64,000 nt of DNA from Eukaryota sp. TZLM1-RC. Its lineage: Eukaryota > Metamonada: BaSk clade. Below the pieces are notes generated by a model. It made no database searches, was not told the DNA's origin, and saw only the letters and a program-made list of their open reading frames with translations. The stretch lies in NCBI GenBank assembly GCA_040285825.1, contig JAUPSS010000011.1, positions 558,001-622,000 of the forward strand, read 5' to 3'. Below, piece after piece: positions 50,039 to 60,697 of the stretch; positions within the stretch are counted from its first letter, which is position 1, and every line of letters begins with the position of its first letter. Made by a program: the position numbers and the translations under genes.

Positions 50039-51208
50039 CTACTGGGCGAACCTTATTGAGGGCAAAACCGTAGACAATGCTGTTTGAAAATCATCCATAT
50101 TGACTGGCCTCAGAACAGGTGGACAGCCATCACCATACAATTCTCTCACTCCAATCATACTCGCTTCCCTGCACAGTAGCTTGATATCAGCTCCGGAATA
50201 ACCTTCAGTTGATTGGCCGAGTGATTCCCAATCAATTGACTTATCAGTGTTTGTCTCTCTACAAAACATCCTAAATAAATCAATTCTTGCAGGCAAATCA
50301 GGAAGAGGAACCAATATTCTCTTCTCAAACCGCCTTCGAAGTGCATCATCCAAATAATCTTCACAGTTAGTAGCAGCAATAATTGTAATTCCTTCTGCCA
50401 TATTGGTCATTTGGATTAATAGCTCTGTCAGTATCCTGCGGGAGTTGTTTCCATTATCGTTTCTTGAACCACCCAAGGAGTCTATTTCATCAAAAAAAAT
50501 GATGGTAGGAGAGTGTGTTTCTGCTAATTTAAACAAACGTTTTATAAATCTTTCTGACTCTCCCGTCCATCTAGACAACAGGGCACTAGGAGGTACTTCA
50601 AAATAGCAAGCTCCAGTTTCACCAGCAGTGGCTTTAGCCAGAAGTGTCTTTCCTTTAGTTAGAACAATTGTAAACAAACCTGTGCCTGGAGGCCCATGAA
50701 GCAGTATACTTCTCCAGGGCTGCCTCAGGCCCTGGAAGAGTTCAGGAAACATTTTGGGATATACTACAGCTGAAATTAGTGTCGATATGGACATACCTTC
50801 CATCAGTGACTGCTTAGCACCATCTATCCCACTAATTTCGCACAATCGTTCATGAGGACGATGTTGGACTACTGTGGAGTAAAGAAATTCAGTAAGCTCT
50901 CGCTCTTCTTTTGATGGTTCCGATTCAGCATCAGTATTTTTATGATCAGAAAACTTTGGCTCATCTGTTATGAATGTAACCCGTTTTTGGAAGACATTTT
51001 TGATGAATGAAAAGACCTGACGATGTGTGTCATTGGCTTCATGTATGAGGACATTATCCAAGTGCGCAAGAGCAGAATTGTAGCAGACGGTAGCTCGGTC
51101 TTTACGATCATTGCTATCATGATCAAGACCATTTTCCATCCACTTGAGCACGGAATAAAGCTCTTCTATTACCATGAAGTGTTGTGAGAAGTAATAAGGG
51201 AGTGACAC
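50039..51208 (-). CDS. Meiotic-clade AAA ATPase (VPS4/katanin/spastin type), two 27-nt introns
   Basis: Exons 51208-50797, 50769-50680 and 50652-50039. An N-terminal helical, MIT-like region ('CYNSALAHLDNVLIHEAND') precedes one AAA module: 'SGIDGAKQSLMEAVVYP' after splicing, Walker A 'GPPGTGKTLLAKATAGE', pore loop '(S)RWTGESE', Walker B 'TIIFFDEIDSLGG', sensor 'IIAATN', 'LRRRFEKRILVPLP' arginine fingers and 'EGYSGADIKLLCREASM'. Such ATPases remodel ESCRT-III or sever microtubules; I cannot choose between subfamilies. Both introns are 27 nt, stop-free and 3n, so an unspliced reading stays open but splits the Walker A after 'GTG'. The C-terminus 'LPSIRFAQ' likely reads into a third intron: splicing after 'AATAAG' would restore the family motif PSxS. 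Confidence 0.85.
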   Translation of the reverse strand: MSLPYYFSQHFMVIEELYSVLKWMENGLDHDSNDRKDRATVCYNSALAHLDNVLIHEANDTHRQVFSFIKNVFQKRVTFITDEPKFSDHKNTDAESEPSKEERELTEFLYSTVVQHRPHERLCEISGIDGAKQSLMEGMSISTLISAVVYPKMFPELFQGLRQPWRSILLHGPPGTGLFTIVLTKGKTLLAKATAGETGACYFEVPPSALLSRWTGESERFIKRLFKLAETHSPTIIFFDEIDSLGGSRNDNGNNSRRILTELLIQMTNMAEGITIIAATNCEDYLDDALRRRFEKRILVPLPDLPARIDLFRMFCRETNTDKSIDWESLGQSTEGYSGADIKLLCREASMIGVRELYGDGCPPVLRPVNMDDFQTALSTVLPSIRFAQ

Positions 51209-51626
51209 TGTTGTGTCAATTTTGCAGGGAAAAATGTTGGTAAAAAATTATGCCCATCATAAAATAAGTTTTTACATGGTTCTTCCAAAAGATTCATTGT
51301 CATCAGATTTAGAATTATTCAATGTTGCTTATTTCATTTGGTTACATTTTTGTCAATAAATTGTTCATATCCATAAAGAGGTTAAGGTTTAACAATGATC
51401 GTGTGTATTGAGCATTTTCTGTAATTATTTATTCCTGGAACAGTCACATTTTGAAACTCAATCTTAACTATCACTTACACGGTATAAGTTATACCTACCA
51501 AAAACCCCATTAATTGAACGATGGGAGGGTAATTTTTGAAAACAGGCTGACTGTGTATTACCAACCCAATATTATATAAATTATTCGGTGTGTTTAACTA
51601 ATTATTATTCAATTTTTTAGTATTTA
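51209..51626. other. 5' flank of the AAA ATPase gene
   Basis: AT-rich, no coding frame. Nothing recognisable up to the RLE-A 3' end at about 51,627. Confidence 0.4.
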
Positions 51627-52980
51627 TTGAATTTGCACACTTAATTAAATTAACTCATAACTAATGGGACGACTATAATTGAACCAAGATTTCCTCTACA
51701 AAATCTTGATCTGCTTGGTGTCTAGCTAAAGCTTCTCTTATTCGATTGAAAAACCGTGGTAATCTATTAATAATGGCAAATTGAATCCGTGAACGCTATA
51801 AAAATATATCAAATCTTTTCATTGTTTTTTCTTGCACCATTTTTTGGAAGTCATTCAAAAAAGTTTCTGCTTCAACTGATAATCTTCCATTTATCGAAAA
51901 TGGGAAAGCAATAAAAACCAGCTGTGTATTTCTATCGACATTAGCCTCTTCAATATCTTTATCATATTTTCTATGTTTCTCTTTTGCTTTAAAATTCAGA
52001 GCAGCCACAGGATTAAGTTTTCTTCTGTGAACCAAAGTATCATTTGCAACATTACATGAGACAAAGTCGACAATAGCTTCAGAATTATCAATCCAATCAC
52101 AGTATACATCACCTCTATCATCAGAACCAAAATTATTCGGAGAAAGTGTTTCCTTCAGCAGGGGCTCTTTGATACACGATATCCGTGCAGTTTGTGCCAT
52201 ATTGAAAACAGTGTCTCTAACAGCATCATGTAATGAAGAACGATATGTTATCAATTTAGAGCAATTCAGAGCATGGCGCAAAGTGAGTTGAGGAGAATTC
52301 GAACAAATACATCCTTCTTTTGATAATAATTGATTAATGGGGATGTTCAAATATAATCTCATTTTTGTCACAAATGCTTCATTAGTGGCACACAATCCAA
52401 AACTTCGTGGTACAATAGTTACAAAAAGTGATGAATCTGACGACTTGTTTTCACAAACACCCTTTTCCAATAACAATGAGTGAAGATCTTGATTTAAAAC
52501 AGCCGAGCTGCATATATTATTATAAAGATCTTTTTCATACATTCCAGTCAATCGTTTCTGTAATGTTCGCAGAGTGTACTTCAAATTTAAAACATTTTTT
52601 CTGAAATATAGCCATTGAATGATTGGGGAAAACATCGACCCCATTTTTCTATACCAATTTTTGAAATTTCTTCATTTAATGCAAAAACAGTGGAACCTTG
52701 CGTTGTCATCAATAAATCTTCCCATTCTGCAAATCTTACGGAAAACTCAAAGATTGCATTTCTACATCCGCCAACAAAAGCACACGATAAATAGAAGCCT
52801 ATAATAGAAGCCTTCGTCCACCCTAAACCGCCATAATGTGAACTAAGGTAAGGATGATCTGGAATTTGAAACATTTTACATACCAGTAATTGAGACAGAA
52901 CTTTTGCACGTAACTCATTAAACTTCTGAGCCAAAGGTCTAGTGATGAGAGGATTTGTAGATCGAAATATATGATTAAAA
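51627..52980 (-). mobile_element. RLE-A retrotransposon copy
   Basis: From ~52,975 it reads '(H)IFRSTNPLITRPLAQKFNEL', then 'VCKMFQIPDHPYLSSHYGGL', 'GWTKASIIGFYLSCAFVGGC' (52934-52587), and after a one-base change the frame 52644-51796 with the zinc knuckle (CICSN...H...C) and endonuclease. A stop ('IFL' then TAG) cuts the last ~45 codons, although the DNA continues to FVEEI and the 3' UTR. This is the longest RLE-A copy here and shows the join to the RT thumb. Confidence 0.82.
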
Positions 52981-53142
52981 TTGGAACTAAAACACAGTCT
53001 TAATTAACTTAACTTTAATATTCAATCATATTAATGTTGTGTTTGTACTTGTGGAAACAACTGTGTGAAATTGATTAATTATTATATTTTATTGGAAACT
53101 AAAAATATTTTTATAAATTGAACAACAGCGACAAAATTCTTT

Positions 53143-55310
53143 CTAATCAATAGACTCCAACTCTCCTTGTTCTTCCACATTTTCACTTGGCTCTTCGAGA
53201 TCGGGCAACTCTTCGACTTCCATTTCAGCACCTTCACCAGTTTCTAAACCGACAGAGATCATTCTGTAAATTCTGTCAGAGAATCGTTTGGGATTATCAA
53301 GGGTAAATCCAGAGGTCAAGAGAGCGGTTTCGAACAACAAAACGGTCATGTCCTTGAGAGTTTTGTCTTCCTTGTTTTGTTCAGACCTATTACGGAGATC
53401 AGCAACAATGGGATGGTTTGGAGAAATTTCAAGAACCTTCTTGGATGACATCATAGAAAACATTGAAGAATCACGGAGGGCTTGGGCCTTCATGATACGT
53501 TCCATATTGGCACTCCACCCATGTTCAGAGGTGACTAAACAGCATGGAGTATCGACAAGTCTTTCAGAGATGGTAACCTTTTCGACCTTATCACCAAGAA
53601 TTTCCTTCATGACCTTGCAAAGAGCTTCGTTGGAAGCCTTGAGTTCTTCCTTTGCCTTCTTTTCTTCTTCAGTTTCATCTTCAAGTTCAAGACCTTCCTT
53701 GGTGACATTGACAAGTTTCTTGTCTTCGAATTCGCGGAGTTGCTGGACGGCATATTCATCAATGGGATCAACAAGGAACAAAACTTCAATGTCACGCTTC
53801 TTAAATATTTCAAGATGAGGTGAGTTTTCAACTTCTTCAATAGAGGCTCCAGTAATGAAGTAAATGTTCTTTTGCTTTTCGTTCATTCGGGAAATATAGT
53901 CTTGAAGTGATGTGACTTCACCCTTGGAGGTAGTAGATTGATATCTCAAAAGCTCAGCAAGCTTCTTTCTGTTGGCAGAGTCTTCATGGATACCGAGTTT
54001 GATATACTTGGCAAATTGCTCATAGAAAGTTTTGAACTTTTCTTCATCTTCTGCAAGTTCACTAAAAAGTTCAATACATTTCTTGACCAAGTTCTTCTTG
54101 ATGACCTTCATGACACGGTTTTGTTGTAACATTTCACGAGAAATGTTAAGAGGCAAATCTTCAGAATCAACAACACCCTTGATGAAGGAGAGCCATTCGG
54201 GGATCAATTCTTGGGCATCATCAGAAATGAATACACGGCGAATATAAAGTTTGATATTGTTTTGTTTCTTGCTACGTTCAAACATATCGAATGGAGCACG
54301 CTTAGGAACATATAAGAGAGCCTTGAATTCGAGCTGTCCTTCAACAGAGAAATGCTTTACGGCTAAATGAGATTCCCAGTCATTGGTAAGGGCCTTATAG
54401 AAGGAAGTATATTCTTCCTCAGTAACTTCCTTGGGGTTGCGGGTCCAGAGAGCTTTTTGTGTGTTGAGTTGATCGAATTCCTTAACCTTTTCCTTGATTT
54501 TCTTTGTTTTTTCCTTGCCTTCTTCTTCTTCATCGGATTCAACATCTTCAACAGCTCCTTCTTCCTTTTCTTTTTCAGGTTCTTCATCAGCTGGAACCTC
54601 CTTTTCAACTTCCTTTTCAACGAAGAGGAAAATAGGATAGTTGATAAATTCAGAGTGTTTCTTGACAATATCCTTAATTTTCTTTTCTTCAAGGTATTCA
54701 AGTTGTTCTTCCTTCATTCCGAGGACAATCTTGGTTCCACGGCCAATTGATTCGTTGGTTTCATCACGAGTAATGGTGAAATGACCTCCAGCAGATGATT
54801 CCCAGATGTATTGTTCGTCGTCATTGTGCTTGGTGATAACAGTGACATGATCAGCAACAAGGTAGGCAGAGTAGAAACCGACACCGAATTGACCAATCAT
54901 AGAGACATCGCCTCCCGATTGAACAGCTTGCATAAAAGCCTTGGTACCAGATCTGGCAATGGTTCCAAGAGAATTAACGAGATCACTCTTGGTCATACCA
55001 ATACCGGTATCGTGAATGGTGAGAGTCTTGTTTTCCTTATCGGGGATGATCATAATTTTGAGATCGGGATTGGATTCAAGAACAGATTGATCAGTGAGAG
55101 ACTGGTATCTGATTTTATCGAGAGCATCGGAAGAATTGGAAATAAGTTCTCTGAGGAAAATATCAGAGTCTAGGATAAGCTAAGGTGCTTGAGAGAGCTG
55201 ACAAACTGGAGTAGAACGTGTTGATAATGAGCTGAGATGAGGAAGTAATGTAGACATACCTGAAGAAGCTCGTTAATCTCAGCTTGGAACTCAAAGGTTT
55301 CAGAGGACAT
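53143..55310 (-). CDS. HSP90: Cytosolic HSP90, two tiny introns, C-terminus LESID instead of MEEVD
   Basis: Exons 55310-55260, 55231-55207 and 55169-53143 encode 700 aa of cytosolic HSP90. The N-terminal ATPase domain is intact ('[16 protein letters not shown]', '[18 protein letters not shown]', '[16 protein letters not shown]', '[15 protein letters not shown]'). An acidic charged linker, the middle domain ('[19 protein letters not shown]', '[20 protein letters not shown]') and the dimerisation domain follow. There is no ER-retention KDEL, so it is not an ER form. The last residues are LESID, a conservative variant of the near-universal MEEVD that docks TPR co-chaperones. Introns are 28 nt (GTATGT...CTCAG) and 37 nt (GTTTGT...CCTAG); splicing restores '[17 protein letters not shown]'. 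Confidence 0.95.
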
Positions 55311-55811
55311 CAGGTTAGTGCGTAACAAAGTAAAACAACCATCTTGTTGAGTATGAGAATTTAAAGTGATGACAACAAATCGTGACGAATTGCCAACTCA
55401 TCTTGTAAGTTTACTTTTTACTTGAGAGTACTTATGGGGAATTTCCCCACTCATCTGCTTCTTCAGCAGTTGTGTTAAAATTGATGTATGCGGGCTCACG
55501 AAAGGGAATCATTATCCAACTTGTTGCAAAAAGTTAACTGTGCCTTTCGCTATTGTACTCATTTCGTTCAGATTGTACAACTTTACTTAGTATTCAATTA
55601 AATGTAATGAAAAGATTGTATCCACGTTTTATTGTCTACAAATAATCACTGAATACTTCAGAAGAAAAACATCAATAACAATAGTATGAAAGTTCAGAAA
55701 CAATCATGTTAAAGAAACTAATTGAGTATAAGTAGTATCGATAAGTATCGAGTGCTTTAAATTTGGACAAAGCCATTGTAAATACAAGTCTCCAACAATC
55801 ACAGCATACTA
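55311..55811. other. Spacer between HSP90 and SWS1
   Basis: HSP90 promoter side and SWS1 3' flank. I saw no clear heat-shock element array and no coding frame. Confidence 0.4.
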
Positions 55812-56252
55812 TCAGTCAAAACCATCCATCAAAAGACGTTCACTTGGTATTCGTGAATGTGTTGTCATCAGTTGACCCATTTGATAGTCATTGATGTGTT
55901 CAAAGGGGAAATCAAAAGCTTTGAATAATCTTACAGCCAATTGATGTTTACACAGCAACGAAGTATCCTTCAAGACAGTGTATGTGAATGCAGGACATGA
56001 GCAAAACTCATTGAGGACAAGGTAAACAGTAGATCTGCCTTGCACAAGAGAAATTTGTCTACCAGAATCTTGACATTCATAAACGTGAACTGCTTTTTGA
56101 TCAATAAGCTGAAGTGCAGGTTCCAACTGTGAAGGGAAAACTAAGTCAAGAATCTCTAGAATGTCTTGAGAAACATCTGTACTAGAGTCTAGTTGACTAA
56201 GAATTTCCTGATAGAAAGAACAAAGTGATAAGGTAATGCTTGGAGAAACCAT
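55812..56252 (-). CDS. ZSWIM7: SWS1/ZSWIM7-like SWIM zinc-finger protein, 146 aa
   Basis: SWS1 (ZSWIM7) pairs with a RAD51 paralogue in Shu-type complexes that promote homologous recombination, including in meiosis. The length equals the human protein. Landmarks: 'LDLVFPSQLEPALQLIDQ' (human FLFGSSATQALDLVDR), 'GRQISLVQGRSTVYLVLNEF', the SWIM motif CxCxnCxH as 'CSCPAFTYTVLKDTSLLCKH', then 'QLAVRLFKAF'. Single exon. Confidence 0.88.
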   Translation of the reverse strand: MVSPSITLSLCSFYQEILSQLDSSTDVSQDILEILDLVFPSQLEPALQLIDQKAVHVYECQDSGRQISLVQGRSTVYLVLNEFCSCPAFTYTVLKDTSLLCKHQLAVRLFKAFDFPFEHINDYQMGQLMTTHSRIPSERLLMDGFD

Positions 56253-56504
56253 TTGAATTTGAATTGATAAATTCTCTGGTATTGATTAGTACAGGGATGA
56301 CTAAAGTGATAAAGTACTTTACTTTACTTTACTTTAAATCTTTTTTCAATAAGGTGATGACTTCTATGCACTTCTGACAATAGTCTAGGACAACTTCAAA
56401 CATTTTTTTGAATTTTTCCAAAGGTTTCCTTATGAAGTTCATTTGATCCATGGTGAATCAAATTTTTATTTGAATCAACTTCAAATAGAATAAGATAATT
56501 TGCC

Positions 56505-57240
56505 TAGTGATATCTGGATTCAGTGTTTTCCTCAAAATGTTCAAGAAATTCCCACCCGATCACTTCCAAAATTACGTTTTTGCCTGAAATTATAGAAAGG
56601 CTTGGATTATGAAGTAAGACTTGGCTTGGCCATAACTAAAAATCCCGCTTTCGGTAATTTTTTAAAGGATATTCGTGATAGCTCTGCTGCTGCTTTAGTA
56701 ACTCAAATTCCCTCTGTTTATGGACTTTTGTTAAAAAACAATGAATGGCTTTTAAAAATGCGTTTTCGTTCTTTTCTGTGGCCAAACAATTTGCCCAATC
56801 ATTTAACTTGTAAATGTGGTAAACCTCTTTTGTTTACTCATCTTTTGAACTGTAAACATTTCATTACATTTAGAAGCAAAGTGCATAATAATGTCAGGGA
56901 CCAAATTTATGTAATGTGTAAAATCATATCGAGTAGATTCTTTTTTAGAGCCGTCGTTATCAAAATTAATTCCTGATGACCCCAATATTGATAGTACGTG
57001 TTACAAAAGAGCTTCTATGGGTCTGACAAGAGGTGATCTAGTTGTTCCCGGTGAAAATGGTAGTTTTACTATTTTGGACGCCATGTCTATTGACCCTTGT
57101 AATTCTGCTAACGAATAATTATCTTATTTTCTGAATCTTTAGCAATTAATTGTTGTGATGTAGGGGAGGCAGGTTTTGAGGATGTGGAGTTTTAATTGTG
57201 CATTTTATGTTTTCATATTTCTTGTTGAATGAATAAAATT
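56505..57240 (+). mobile_element. RLE-E copy with internal deletion
   Basis: Starts '(L)PSDIWIQCFPQNVQEIP', has 56602-56976 open ('GLAITKNPAFGNFLKDIRDS', knuckle CKCGKPLLFTHLLNC), a one-base shift, 'RGDLVVPGENGSFTILDAMS', then jumps at ~57118 from 'NSANE' to the last codons 'FSESLAINC...GEAGFEDVEF'. About 110 codons of the endonuclease tail are deleted. Confidence 0.78.
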
Positions 57241-57439
57241 GGTAATGAAAAAAAACTTCAAACATGTTACTATTTTGTCTCACTTTAAGCAACTTTACTG
57301 CATAAGTATAAAATAAAGCTTAAACTAAATAAATAAATAAAAAATAAACTAAATAAAGTACTTTAATTCCCTATTTTGGACCACTTTAATCATCCCTAGT
57401 TTAGAATTGAATAATAAAGATATTTTTATTAATCAAAAA

Positions 57440-57615
57440 AAAGTGTCTTCCATGGGGACTTTTTGTCACCTAAATTATTTCTAATTGTTATTAATATCCC
57501 ACTGACCCCTTTAAATGATTCGAAAATTATTGCTTAACATGGGATAACACTTGCAAAACATCTTCATAAATCAAATAATGCTTTTGCTGATGATATTAAT
57601 TAATTCGGCAATTGA
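57440..57615 (+). mobile_element. Fragment of a different LINE-type reverse transcriptase
   Basis: Reads 'GDFLSPKLFLIVINIPLTPL' and, after a stop, 'HKSNNAFADDIN': the GDPLSPxLF and (A)FADD motifs of an L1/R1-like RT, not of the RLE families here (which have QGNPL and YLDD). Only ~55 codons survive. Confidence 0.6.
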
Positions 57616-57639
57616 GAATCTCCGCTCAACACCAATTCC

Positions 57640-58655
57640 CACTTTTTCCACTGCCAAAGAACTCTGTAACGTCTATAACCAGTTTACCCTGGAACAGCAG
57701 TATAGTTCATAGTCATATTAGAATCGTCAAACCATGCTTTGAAAAGAATAAAAGAGCTCAACGAAGAGTGGGCCACACTATTTAAATCAACTGTCCGCAA
57801 TTGGACAAAAAAATCAAACAAATCCGCCATGAATCAACTTTACGGTGCTACACTACAAAGCAAAATAGTGAAAAAGTCCACGAAATTTATTGTAACAAGG
57901 AAAATCAAGGAAGACCTACAACACTGCCTGAAGAGACTCACAGGTTCCTTTTAAGATTCTTGATAGCTATTCAAGTTGCTGGTGGCGTAAATGCTCCAAT
58001 TTACGTTTAAAGTATCACCAAAGGAGTGATGGTAAGCAGAGGTAAAAGTCATCTTTTGAGAGAGAAGGTGGGAGACATCAACCTTACCCAATTCTGGGCC
58101 AATGGTATTCTAGGCCACCATCTGAAATGGGTTTCAAGAAAGCCCAAAACTAATAGGAAACTCACACTTGATGAAAAAAAGATGCTGCAATTGCAATCTC
58201 AGAAGTCACACAAAATCCAGAATCGTGTAATTAATAATTAGGGTTAGGAAATATTGATTGGTTTGATAACTTACCAATATCTCATATTGGGTCAATTTAG
58301 ATATAATTCAAGTATAATTCAGAACTCATACTTTGCATGGACGAGACTATGGTACCCCGGGTAGCCGTCTCCAACACTACTTATGCTGCTGATAGAGCAG
58401 ATTGAGTGATTCTACAGAGTCAGTGTTAGCAAGGAGGATGTACTGTCAGTTTGATCGTTACCTTAAGTGGGAAGACACTAATGCCAAAAGTCATTTGGGA
58501 AGGAGCCACTTTTGGTGATGGATTTCAAAAATTTTTCAGGATAGGATCCAAAAAATGGGCATACGGCTTCACATTCGGTGAATCCCAACACAATTGTACA
58601 CAACTTGCGCTGCATTGTAACACCATATTAGAACTATTAGAGGTAATGTAGTAAA
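57640..58655 (+). mobile_element. Pogo/CENP-B-like (DDE_1) transposase remnant
   Basis: Broken frames give, in order, a helical start ('MNQLYGATLQSKIVKKSTKF'), a CENP-B-like DNA-binding part ('IAIQVAGGVNAPIYV', 'ITKGVMVSRGKSHLLREKVG', 'INLTQFWANGILGHHLKWVS' then 'RKPKTNRKLTLDEKK'), and the beginning of a DDE_1 domain ('TVSLIVTLSGKTLMPKVIWE', with W and F positions as in the family). Catalytic Asp residues are not all visible and the C-terminus is missing. Four frames are needed, so it is a relic. Confidence 0.6.
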
Positions 58656-58671
58656 ATCTTTTTTTTATTTA

Positions 58672-59565
58672 ATATTTTTTATTAAAACCCCATAAATCAA
58701 CATCTAAAAATCCATCTCTCCCAAAACAAAAACACTAGATGCAACTCTTTCATAGTGAGTTCCAAGAAAAAGCAAAGCATCAGAAAACATCTTCAACATT
58801 CCCTTAAAAATAGAAAACACAATTCTATTTTGCCAAAACAATCTGTTGAAATTTTTGTTAGTTCTTCTCTTTACAATCATTTCAAAATCTTCCAAAAAAC
58901 GTAAAGCTGTTGGAGCAAGTGAACCAAAAAGAGAAAATACAAATGGATACAAATTGTATTTTGCATGCTGTTGACTGGACAATTTGGACAAAGATTCATT
59001 TTATTTTTTTGATTTTGCATTTTTCAGCATTTGAAAAATGATTATGAAGTTCAGAATTGGCAAGCCTTTCATTTGAGGCATTACAAGGATCAACAGACAT
59101 TACATCCACTAAAATGAAGGTTCCATCTAATCCAGGTAATATTACATCACCTCTATTATTCTTATGAAAATCATCTTCAACATCAAACAGATTTGACAAC
59201 AGAGGTTCCAAAAAGGATTCAATTCTATGATACTTACACATACAATATAACTGGTCTCTTACAGCATCGTGAACCTTGCTTCTAAAAGCAATAAAATGTT
59301 TGCAATTTAACAAATGAGTAATTGTAATTTTTCGAGAACATTTACAAATTAAATTATGAGGTAAATTATCAGACCAGATAAAGGAACGAAATCTCATATT
59401 CAAAGTTTTAAGCAGAATCAGTTCAGAGAGTTCCATAAACTTGAGGAATTGTTGTTACTCAAGCAGAAGTTGTACTATCACATATATCTTGTAAAAGATT
59501 TGCAAAAGCGGGATTCTTTTCTTGGCCAAGCCAAGTCTAACATCAAAATCCAAGCTTGTTCTTAC
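58672..59565 (-). mobile_element. RLE-C copy, broken
   Basis: Minus-strand frames: '(S)LDFDVRLGLAKK', 59436-58996 with knuckle 'LICKCSRKITITHLLNC', 'RSKVHDAVRDQLYCMC', 'RGDVILPGLDG', 'ILVDVMSVDPCN', and 58991-58704 with 'YNLYPFVFSLFGSLAPTALR' and an end 'FVLGEMDF' with an early stop before 'LDVDL'. 5'-truncated at ~59,565. The 3' end lies in or beside the DDE_1 relic. Confidence 0.8.
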
Positions 59566-59749
59566 TCTCAAGTATTCAAGAGAAGTTTCGGGGTCAAAAT
59601 TATTACTTATTTTACGTTTATAATTTATTTTCTGAAACAATATCAACGCCTTTAGGCTTAAATAGAATAAGGGGAAAACAAATAAACTTTGTCTCATTCA
59701 CTTTATCTCATTTTATTTTGACTTATCGACTAGAGGCAACCACACTTCT

Positions 59750-59807
59750 AAGTGATATAGTTTTCTAAGTGATATAGTTTTCTAAGTGATATAGTTTTCT
59801 AAGTGAT
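59750..59807. repeat. 17-bp tandem repeat, 3.4 copies
   Basis: AAGTGATATAGTTTTCT is repeated exactly three times (59750-59766, 59767-59783, 59784-59800) followed by a partial AAGTGAT. No gene overlaps it. Confidence 0.95.
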
Positions 59808-59896
59808 TTGTTTGCTTATAATGATAATCAAAGCCTTTTCTGTTGTTGAGCTTCAAATTAATTCATTTTGAAACATTCATTCATTTTGAAATTATT

Positions 59897-60451
59897 AATT
59901 ATTATTATAAACATAGTCATTGAATAATTTTGGTTCTGATGATAGAGGTGATGTATACTTTGATTGGATTGAGAACTCTGAAGCTGTTATTGACCTTGTC
60001 TCCTGTAATGTTGCAAATGACACTTTTGTTCAAAGTGGAAAACTTAATCTTGTAAGTGCTCTTGAATTTAAAGCAAAAGAGAAACATAGAAAATATGACA
60101 AAAATATCGAAGAAGCTAATGCTGGTAAAAATAGACCACTTGTTTTTATTGCTTTCTCATTTTCGATAAACGGAAGACTATTGGTAGAAGCAGGAACCTT
60201 TTTGAATAATTTCCAAAAAATGGTGCAAGAAAAAACAATTAAAAGACTTTATATCTTTTTATGGTGCTCTCGTATTAAATTTGCCAATATTAATAGATTA
60301 CCTCGGTTTTTCAACCGATTTAGAGAAGCTTTAGCTAGACAGCAAGCAGATCAAGATTTTGTGGAGGAACTCTAGGTTCAATGATAGTCGTCCCATTAGT
60401 TATGATTTTATTTTGTTAAGTGTGCAAGATTAATAAAAAATTATTATTATA
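59897..60451 (+). mobile_element. RLE-A copy with 14-bp target-site duplication
   Basis: The frame 59920-60375 contains the endonuclease part ('NNFGSDDRGDVYFDWIENS', 'VIDLVSCNVANDTF', 'KAKEKHRKYDKNIEEAN') to 'QDFVEEL'. AATTATTATTATAA at 59897-59910 and 60438-60451 bounds the copy (59911-60437). The 151-codon frame is intact but 5'-truncated inside the endonuclease. Confidence 0.82.
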
Positions 60452-60697
60452 ATTAATATTCTGTAATTATTATTATTGTTTGTTTATAGAGTGTCGTTTC
60501 GCATACTATCCTTGATTTTTTGTATTATAACCGAGTTGACGTTATGTCATTTTAAAATCATCTATGATCCCATGGTAAACTAATTAACTTCAATGTAGGT
60601 TTTCACAGTGGCTCCATAGAGTACTTTTTTTCTTCAACAATATTTGATGGTGTAGTTCTTATGTGTGCTGGATGTCTGTCATTATGGAAATTTTTTT

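Noticed and set aside
53288-53818. Long plus-strand frames opposite HSP90
   Set aside because: Mirror frames caused by HSP90 codon composition; no domain, and HSP90 itself is certain.
56300-56335. TTTAC tandem repeats and (AAAT)n runs near 57.3 kb as functional repeats
   Set aside because: Short low-complexity runs expected in AT-rich DNA.
59750-59807. CRISPR-like array
   Set aside because: Repeats are perfectly contiguous with no spacers, and the genome is eukaryotic. It is a simple 17-bp tandem repeat.
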